A DNA stretch of 8,423 nucleotides from Anaerolineae bacterium (GTDB lineage: Bacteria > Chloroflexota > Anaerolineae > Aggregatilineales > Phototrophicaceae): contig JALONZ010000061.1 in the NCBI GenBank assembly GCA_025454675.1, positions 1 to 8,423 of the forward strand. Direction: 5' to 3'. The notes below the pieces were generated by a model. It was not told the DNA's origin. It made no database searches and was given only the letters and a program-made list of their open reading frames with translations. The position numbers were made by a program, and so were the translations under genes. This document shows, piece by piece, positions 1 through 6,700 of the stretch (the first letter of the stretch is position 1; the number at the start of each line of letters is the position of its first letter).

Positions 1-2442
1 TCCTTACAACTGTGCTATAACGAGGTCTTAGAAGCTGATATTTTTGTCGGGATTTATGCCCATCGGTATGGGTATATCCCAATGAATATGTCTTATACAA
101 CATCAAATGGCATATCTGTCCCTGTGGATAATCGAACCAGTATCACCCATTACGAATATTTATGGGCAATTGAGCAGGGCATACCCATTTTATTATTTGT
201 CTTGGCAGAAAAAGACGAAAATGGAAATAATTTAGAGTGGGACAAAGTGTTTATAGACTTAGAACCCGATTGGTCACGCCTTGAAGCATTTAAGTCAATC
301 ATTAAACGCGACCATGTTGTCAGCTTTTTTCATTCTCCAGATAACCTTGCAATGTTAGTTACTACAGCTATGCTTGAGCATAAAGAGGAAAGAAGCGCAC
401 AACCCACAAGTGATGAACACCTTCGTAGAAAACGCCTCATTGAAAAAACACATAGTATATGGGTCGAGGATTACCTCAATCCGCGCCGAAAAGAACAATT
501 TATTCCCATCGTCGTCAACAAAAAGATGGTTGTCACCTCTCATGGTGATTGGTCTAATCATCAGGACAATTCCCAAGTCCATGTTGGTACAATAATAGAC
601 ATACCCCATATCGTTGTTGGGTCATTATCTCAAAAAACGTTAATTTTAGGCGACCGCGGCAGTGGCAAAACCATCACATTAGCCCTTATAGCAGAGTTTT
701 TGCTCAAGAAAGCAACCCCAACGAATGATGCGCCAATACCTATTTTATTAAATCTATCGAGGTGGTCAGAAGAACGAAAACCTATTGAGGAATGGGTTGC
801 AGAGGAAATTTACGATTTATATCATGTGCTAACCAGTAACATCCTAGAATTAATCAAACAACGACAAGTCGTTTTGTTATTAGACAGCTTAGATGAAGTG
901 AAACCGCCATACCGCGCCAGTTGTATAGATGCTATCAACACATTTTTTAAGCAATCGGCATATGAGAATGTCTTTATCATCATCAGCTGTCGTAATGAGG
1001 TTTATGATGGACTTGGTAGACCTTTGTTAATAGACAGAACATTGCAACTTCAACCACTTACCTATCAACAAATCGAACAGTACATCACATTAATGTGTAA
1101 AAATCCAAAACCACTTTTAGTGTTGGTAGAAAACAACCAAAAATTACGTGATATTATTCGCTCCCCATTGATGTTAGAGATTTTAGTCAATATCTATGAA
1201 GAAAGCCAAGATATTAGTAACATAAACACCACAGGCAATTCAGAAGCCATTGAAACCTATCTATTTGATAAGTATGTGGAAAAAGCCTTAGCCCGCCATC
1301 GCCAACAGCTACTCTATGAAGAAAATGATATAAAAAACTGGATACAGTGGATGGCAGGGCGGTTATATGATGAGGGCAAATCACGTTTTATCCTCGATAG
1401 GTTACAACCCTCATGGATAACCGATGTCAACACACGACACTTATATCATTTTTTGAGTACACTCATTATTTATTTGATGATAGGCATCCCCACTTGCATC
1501 AGCATGGCACATCTCTTAGCACCAAGTATTGGATTAGATATGGGTTACTTGGTTGGGTGTACCTATGGTTTTACTTTGCCATTGATTGTTGACATTAGCA
1601 CAAAGCGCAATATCAACACCAAAAATTCGCTTATCGTCTCTGGTGCTATCACCATAACCCTATTCGCCACCTTATTCCATATTTTTAGTTTGCCTGTGGC
1701 GCTTCTCTTATCCCTAACGACAGGCATGGTGATTTTCATTATCGCCATCAGATTTGGAAATAAAATCGTCACACAATTAGGGTCGCCAAGTGATTTGGGT
1801 ATAAAAGCAGATGTTTTGCAGGAGCATCAAAAATCCATCTATGTCATCGAAAAATTGGGATGGATTTGGAAAAACGCATTTTTAGGAATGGCATTGGCGT
1901 TTGTAGTCATCTCGCTATTCACATTAATCGCTCTAGCCTTTTCAGAGGGTGAACGTAGACCTGTAATTATGGCATTATTCAGTTTTCTCATCCCCTATGG
2001 CATTGGGTTAGCGTTTGGTGGTGGGGTGATGGGCATTGAAGTTGAAGATGTAACTTGGTCTAATGTCGCAAATCGAGGCATATTAACATCTTTGCAAAAT
2101 TTCATCCGAATTACACTCATCACAGGGAGCATTGCTTTCGTCCTCAGCCTAATATTGCTCCTATCTGGGTCGTTTACCTATTCTCTCCTATTGTGTTTAA
2201 TAATCGGATTAGGGGTTGGAATATCTATTGGGATGCAATTTGGCGGGAGTGCTGTCATTAAACATGCAATATTGCGCCTATTATTGGTGATGAATAATGG
2301 GATGCCGATTCATTATGCCAATTTCTTAGATTTCGCAAAAGAGATAGGCTTTCTAAAAAAAATTGGGCGGCAGTATGAATTTTATCATTTAGAACTACGG
2401 GACTATTTTGCGAAACAATCCGTCAAAAATGATGCACAATGA
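1..2442 (+). CDS. DUF4062-NACHT NTPase with polytopic membrane domain (5' end outside window)
   Basis: The reading frame is open from base 1, so the gene starts left of the window; the ATG at 82 is internal to the DUF4062 domain and is not the start. 813 residues are visible (numbered here from base 1). Residues 10-90 match the second half of DUF4062: ADIFVGIYAHRYGYIP at 13-28, then the Ser-Ile-Thr-x-x-Glu-Tyr segment and a Glu-x-Gly-Ile-Pro strand. A NACHT-type STAND ATPase follows: Walker A GDRGSGKT (217-224, bases 649-672), Walker B VLLLDSLDEV (291-300, bases 871-900) and a sensor-like ISCRNE (about 328-333). Residues about 480-755 are strongly hydrophobic with roughly eight or nine possible membrane helices. 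The C-terminus carries a YEFYHLELRDYFA motif typical of bacterial membrane NACHT proteins. The family is known for regulated, ligand-triggered oligomerising switches, and some bacterial NACHT proteins act in antiphage defence. The ligand here is unknown and a defence role is inferred. The stop overlaps the next gene by 4 bases. The promoter is not in the window. Confidence 0.88.
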   Translation, partial: SLQLCYNEVLEADIFVGIYAHRYGYIPMNMSYTTSNGISVPVDNRTSITHYEYLWAIEQGIPILLFVLAEKDENGNNLEWDKVFIDLEPDWSRLEAFKSIIKRDHVVSFFHSPDNLAMLVTTAMLEHKEERSAQPTSDEHLRRKRLIEKTHSIWVEDYLNPRRKEQFIPIVVNKKMVVTSHGDWSNHQDNSQVHVGTIIDIPHIVVGSLSQKTLILGDRGSGKTITLALIAEFLLKKATPTNDAPIPILLNLSRWSEERKPIEEWVAEEIYDLYHVLTSNILELIKQRQVVLLLDSLDEVKPPYRASCIDAINTFFKQSAYENVFIIISCRNEVYDGLGRPLLIDRTLQLQPLTYQQIEQYITLMCKNPKPLLVLVENNQKLRDIIRSPLMLEILVNIYEESQDISNINTTGNSEAIETYLFDKYVEKALARHRQQLLYEENDIKNWIQWMAGRLYDEGKSRFILDRLQPSWITDVNTRHLYHFLSTLIIYLMIGIPTCISMAHLLAPSIGLDMGYLVGCTYGFTLPLIVDISTKRNINTKNSLIVSGAITITLFATLFHIFSLPVALLLSLTTGMVIFIIAIRFGNKIVTQLGSPSDLGIKADVLQEHQKSIYVIEKLGWIWKNAFLGMALAFVVISLFTLIALAFSEGERRPVIMALFSFLIPYGIGLAFGGGVMGIEVEDVTWSNVANRGILTSLQNFIRITLITGSIAFVLSLILLLSGSFTYSLLLCLIIGLGVGISIGMQFGGSAVIKHAILRLLLVMNNGMPIHYANFLDFAKEIGFLKKIGRQYEFYHLELRDYFAKQSVKNDAQ
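2439..2442 (+). other. ATGA stop/start overlap (translational coupling)
   Basis: The ATG of the glycosyltransferase (2439-2441) and the TGA stop of the NACHT gene (2440-2442) share the bases ATGA. The 20 or so bases before it contain no purine-rich ribosome-binding site. Terminating ribosomes probably re-initiate here, which would keep the two membrane proteins in a fixed ratio. The overlap is seen directly; coupling is inferred. Confidence 0.75.
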
Positions 2443-3713
2443 TTAAAAATCATTCGATATTGCGAGTTGTCTACGGTATCACGGCTATCTATTACGTTGG
2501 GTTATTGATATTGATGGCAACTAATGAACTGCCAGAAAGCCTGCGATTCATTAATGTGGATTTTTACACTTACTACGCTGGCGCGGCTTTGTTTTCGCAA
2601 AATCAGAATATGTATGATGGGCATCTCACAGCAAACTTGCTTAATAATAAGGGGCTTATTTATATTGAGGGATACAATTATATTTACCACCCTCTGATAG
2701 CCATCTTCCTATCCCCCATCACAACCTTATTAACAGCCAATCAAACGGGCATTTTTTGGTATCTCACAAACCTAATCGCATTCATAACGACCATATATCT
2801 TATCGTTAAGGCATTACATCATAATCAAGCCTATTCTTTTAGAAATTATTTGGTGATGGGGCTTATATTTATACCAACTGCCTATTCATTTTTTGTTGGG
2901 CAAATTAATCCACTTGTCATGTTATGTGTGGTTTTATCCCTTCATAACACAATACATTCTAAAGTGCGTTTGGCAGGATTTTTTTGGGGCATATCTATCA
3001 TTCTTAAAATTATGCCGATTCTCTTTATTTTATATTTCATCGCAACAAAAAAATTGACCATCATCTTATATGGCTTATTGACCATTATCATCCTAAATTT
3101 CATCACTATCTTATTTTTTCCTGATGCGTTCTTAAATTTTATTCATATCTTGCTGATGGGCTCAAATCAGTTAAATCCACATCCAGCCAATCAATCGCTT
3201 GGGGCTTTTCTTGCACGAATACTAACGACAAACAGCTATAGCTATCCGCTATTAAATGCAAAAGAGCTTGCACAAATGATTCATTATGGGATGATTGCGA
3301 TAGGGATAATAAGTACATTTGCGATTTTGTATCAATATGCAAATAAAACGAAGTTCTCATCGCTATTGGGATTCAATATCATTTTTATTTTGGTGGTGCT
3401 TATCTCTCCATTATCATGGGAAAATTTTTATGTCTTATTAGTCATCCCATTCGTATCATTGATAAGCTATTGGCAACACCTCACACGCCCCATGCGGTGG
3501 GCTATCATTGTTGCCATTGGGCTGATAATCACTCAACGCGGTTGGGCATTATATGGGAGCGACCCCGAATTATTTTTGTGGTTAAAGTCGTATACGCTTC
3601 TCATGTCACTAGGATTTTATGGGGCATTTATTTTATATATCGTGAATATTGCATTGCTCATTCAAGGGTACAATATTCACGATACAACTCATTCATCACG
3701 GCAACGGGATTAG
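2439..3713 (+). CDS. GT87-family (DUF2029) polyprenyl-phosphate-sugar-dependent membrane glycosyltransferase
   Basis: This 424-residue, very hydrophobic protein has about 10-12 possible membrane helices, a usual length for GT87. Family landmarks are in the expected order: an acidic loop after the first helix, NVDFYTYYAGAAL, with candidate catalytic Asp41; an outer-loop MYDG; GQINPL (154-159) before a helix; KIMP (190-193); NQSLGAFLAR (251-260); and ISPLSWENFY (322-331). GT87 enzymes are GT-C fold transferases that use polyprenyl-phosphate mannose or similar donors on the outer face of the membrane to extend glycolipids or cell-wall glycans; the donor and acceptor here cannot be read from sequence. 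The start ATG sits inside the ATGA overlap with the NACHT gene and no Shine-Dalgarno is visible upstream, so translation probably depends on coupling. The last 18 bases overlap the end of the convergent TIR gene. Pairing with a NACHT protein is uncommon and suggests either a joint envelope-related role or simple co-transcription. Confidence 0.8.
   Translation: MIKNHSILRVVYGITAIYYVGLLILMATNELPESLRFINVDFYTYYAGAALFSQNQNMYDGHLTANLLNNKGLIYIEGYNYIYHPLIAIFLSPITTLLTANQTGIFWYLTNLIAFITTIYLIVKALHHNQAYSFRNYLVMGLIFIPTAYSFFVGQINPLVMLCVVLSLHNTIHSKVRLAGFFWGISIILKIMPILFILYFIATKKLTIILYGLLTIIILNFITILFFPDAFLNFIHILLMGSNQLNPHPANQSLGAFLARILTTNSYSYPLLNAKELAQMIHYGMIAIGIISTFAILYQYANKTKFSSLLGFNIIFILVVLISPLSWENFYVLLVIPFVSLISYWQHLTRPMRWAIIVAIGLIITQRGWALYGSDPELFLWLKSYTLLMSLGFYGAFILYIVNIALLIQGYNIHDTTHSSRQRD
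3638..3684. repeat. Perfect 14-bp inverted repeat with 19-base loop at convergent gene ends
   Basis: Arms 3638-3651 (TATCGTGAATATTG) and 3671-3684 (CAATATTCACGATA) are exact reverse complements around a 19-base spacer. The element lies inside the last 26 codons of the glycosyltransferase and just beyond the stop of the convergent TIR gene. In RNA it would form a long hairpin on either strand. Neither side is followed by a T-run, so it is not a textbook intrinsic terminator. It could still stop or stabilise both transcripts, or be a protein-binding palindrome. Confidence 0.75.
3696..3713. other. 18-bp convergent overlap of coding ends
   Basis: The glycosyltransferase stop TAG (3711-3713) lies beyond the minus-strand TGA of the TIR gene (complement of 3696-3698), so the final five codons and stop of each gene lie on the same DNA. 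There is no room for a separate terminator between the genes, and the two mRNAs will be complementary at their 3' ends if transcription runs through. Confidence 0.85.
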
Positions 3714-6700
3714 CGTTTGCACCCCCGCCGATGGTGTACTCTCCACTGACCAGCCTTCTAGCCCGTCTGATGTGCGAATTTTCCACCATGTAAAACCATC
3801 CGCAACAATGGGACCATCTATGACATCCACCGTTGTACCATCGGCAAGTGTGGTGAGGATAACCCCGCTCAATGAGGGTGTTTCACGCAGGCGTTGATTG
3901 CTATTGCTGGTGGTATTAATCATCACCTGTCCGCCAACCATCACGCTGGGCAAACTGGGGGCGGGGGTTTGGGTGGGGAATATAAACGGCGTGGGTGTGA
4001 TTTCGGATATGCCATCCACACAAAACGGTTCTAAACCAAATTGTTCGCGTTGGGTGCAAGTCGGGTTTGGCACATAACGATTGGTATGTGTCCATGCCAA
4101 TAAATCTTGACGATTGAGTAATAAGCGCCATTCACGCAGGCTCAAATCATTCATCCCCGTCAGCAAGGCTTGCCCATCTGCGCTAAAATCTACACTGCGG
4201 AATGAAGAAATATCGCTTGTGCGATAGCGCCGAATTTCTGCACCTGTCGCCACTTCCCACACACTGAGGCGACGGTCTACCCCACCACTGGCGATACTCA
4301 ATCCATCTGGCGAAAAATCCACACCCATAATTTGCAAATCATGCCCTGCAATCCGCCGTACCACGCGGTCACGACTGCTGAGATTATCATCGGATGTATC
4401 CCAAATAATCAGGCTACCATTATCCGCGCCCGACACGGCGAGGGTTGCATCGGCATTAAATGCCACCGAGCGCACACCACTGCCATGCCCTTTATATTCA
4501 CCCAGCAATGCGCCCGTTTCGACATCCCATAATAACAAGGTTTGGTCGGCAGAAGCAGAAATAAAGCGTTTGCCATCGGGGGTGACAGCAATATCATTCA
4601 CTTGGTCGGTATGACCGGCATCATCTTTGCCGATTTTGGGTCCAAATTGGCGGATTTGTTGCCCTGTGTTCACATCCCATAAGATAATCGCGCCATCGGC
4701 ATCACCCGAAAGCACACGGACATTATCAGGCAGATAGGCAACCGCCAACACATCATTTTCATGCCCAATCAATTCGATTTGTGGTTGCCCTGTGGTGATG
4801 TTCCATACAATCACCAAATCATCCGCGCTACCCGATAACGCAGTGGTATTATCAGACGCAAGCGCCACATCAAATACCGAATCGGTATGCCCTCTAAATT
4901 CTTGAATCGTCAGCCCTGTTGCCGTTGACCATAAGCGCAATGTGCCATCAAATGAGCCAGAAAGGACAGTTAAGTCATCATTCCCATACACCCCGACCAC
5001 TGTCCGCAAGCGGGCATCATTGCTTTGGTGTCCCCGAAAAACCATCGTTTGCTCAGAATTTTGCAAATCCCAAAGACGTGCATAACCATCATCCGCCCCA
5101 GAGAACATCATCAAGCCATCATCTGAAATGGCAACCGATAGCACCGATGCTTCGTGGTCATTAAAACTTTTCAACACGGCACGGGTATTCACGTCCCACA
5201 TCATCATGCTGGTATCTTCGGATACCGAGATAAATGTACGCCCATCTGGGAAAAATGCGAGGCTCATCACAGAATCATTATGCGCGGTGAATTCGTTAGG
5301 CGCAGTGTTATTGACCACATCCCACAGAAGAATGGTTCTATCGGATGAGGCGGATAACACCCGTGAGGCGGCGGTTGGGCTAAAGGCAACCGATAACACA
5401 TCATCGCCATGCCCACTCAAAAATTTGATAAACCCGTCATTCAATGACCATACCCCAACACGGTCATCATCCGCGCCAGAGGCGAATAAGGTGCCATCAT
5501 TATTAAACGATAAGCTATTCACCCCACCGCTATGCCCACTGTAATTTTGCACCAACTCACCGGTATCGGCACGCCACAAAATAATTTGGCGGTCTTCGCC
5601 CCCTGTGAGTAAAAATTGACCATCTGGGCTATAAATAACCGTATTTGCGCCACCATTATGGGCATCCCAACGGATAAATTGGGCTTGCGTTGCCATATCC
5701 CACACCACCACCCGACCATCTGCGCCAACCGATGTGATGAAGCGGTTATCGGGGCTAAAGGCAATCCCGCGCACACGGTTGGTATGTCCAGAGGTGTTTG
5801 TCCCTGTAAATCGGAATAATTCATCACCTGTTTGGGCATCCCACACGATGACGGCATTCCCAACCGCACCTGCCAATCGGGTTTCATCCGATGAGATGGC
5901 GAGCGCCAAAACAGGCACGCCCTCCATATCAAATAAAAAGCGTGTCCCTGGTGCATATGCCACTTCTGCTAAAATGCGCTGGGCTTGGGGCGGGGCTTGT
6001 TGGATTTCATTGGCAGATACGGCTAATAAAACGGCTAATTCGTTCAGATTATCACTCAAGGCGCGTCCCGCATTCGAGGCAAGTGCCAAACTCCGCGCCC
6101 GCAATTCGTTGGATACCGCTTCCACACGCGCTTCTTGGGCGCTACGTAACGCCACAAATGCTTCTTCTTGGGCGCTAACCGCACGCGCTTGGGCATTCAC
6201 CGCCACAAAACTGAGGATGAGTGAGGCAATCAAACCAATCGCCACAAAGCTGAGGGCAATTCGCAAGCGATTTTGTGACCGCCTGCGGAGTTCCAATTCG
6301 CGTTCTAAGCGTTCCCGCTCTAAGCGTTCCCGCTCTTCATTGTCTTTGATGCTGGCTTGAATAAATTCACGTTGTAATGCGGTTGCATCGGCTTCATCCA
6401 ACCAAATTTCGGCGCGTGCCAACCGATTCCCCGTCAGCAAATAGGCTTTATCACGCTTGGCGGATACCCAATCGGTTGCCGATTGCAAAAGTTCACTACT
6501 TAGGCGCAAATTCTCTTTATCTTCCGCCACCCATGCCCGAAAGCGTTCCCACTCACGGATGAGCGCCTCATGCCCAATATCCACCAAAATGACGGGGGCA
6601 GATTGGGCGCTATTGGGGCGGATTTGAAAATTGGTGATGAGCAAGCGCGTATCCGCAGAGGTCAAAATATCTATCAATTCCTGAACCGCTTCGGGGGGAA

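Noticed and set aside
82..84. ATG at 82 as the start of the NACHT gene
   Set aside because: The frame is open to base 1 and the upstream codons encode the conserved ADIFVGIYAHRYGY part of DUF4062, so the true start is outside the window.
3638..3684. Intrinsic (Rho-independent) terminator
   Set aside because: The hairpin is strong, but no T-run follows on either strand (CAACTCATTC on plus; ATATAAAATAAA on minus). It is listed only as an inverted repeat.
3416..3793. Plus-strand frame of about 125 codons across the convergent junction
   Set aside because: It is out of frame with the glycosyltransferase, shares no domain pattern, and runs antisense into the SH3b coding part. It is chance open sequence.
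4089..5921. CRISPR-like or recent DNA tandem repeat array
   Set aside because: The regular spacing reflects 42-residue WD40 protein repeats; the DNA copies are strongly diverged and there are no identical repeats with unique spacers.
5734..6360. Open frame of about 200 codons on the plus strand opposite the TIR gene
   Set aside because: It lies wholly antisense to the well-supported TIR-STAND frame, its protein is low-complexity (Ala/Arg/Ser-rich) with no recognisable domain, and no ribosome site fits. It is a shadow of the coding strand.
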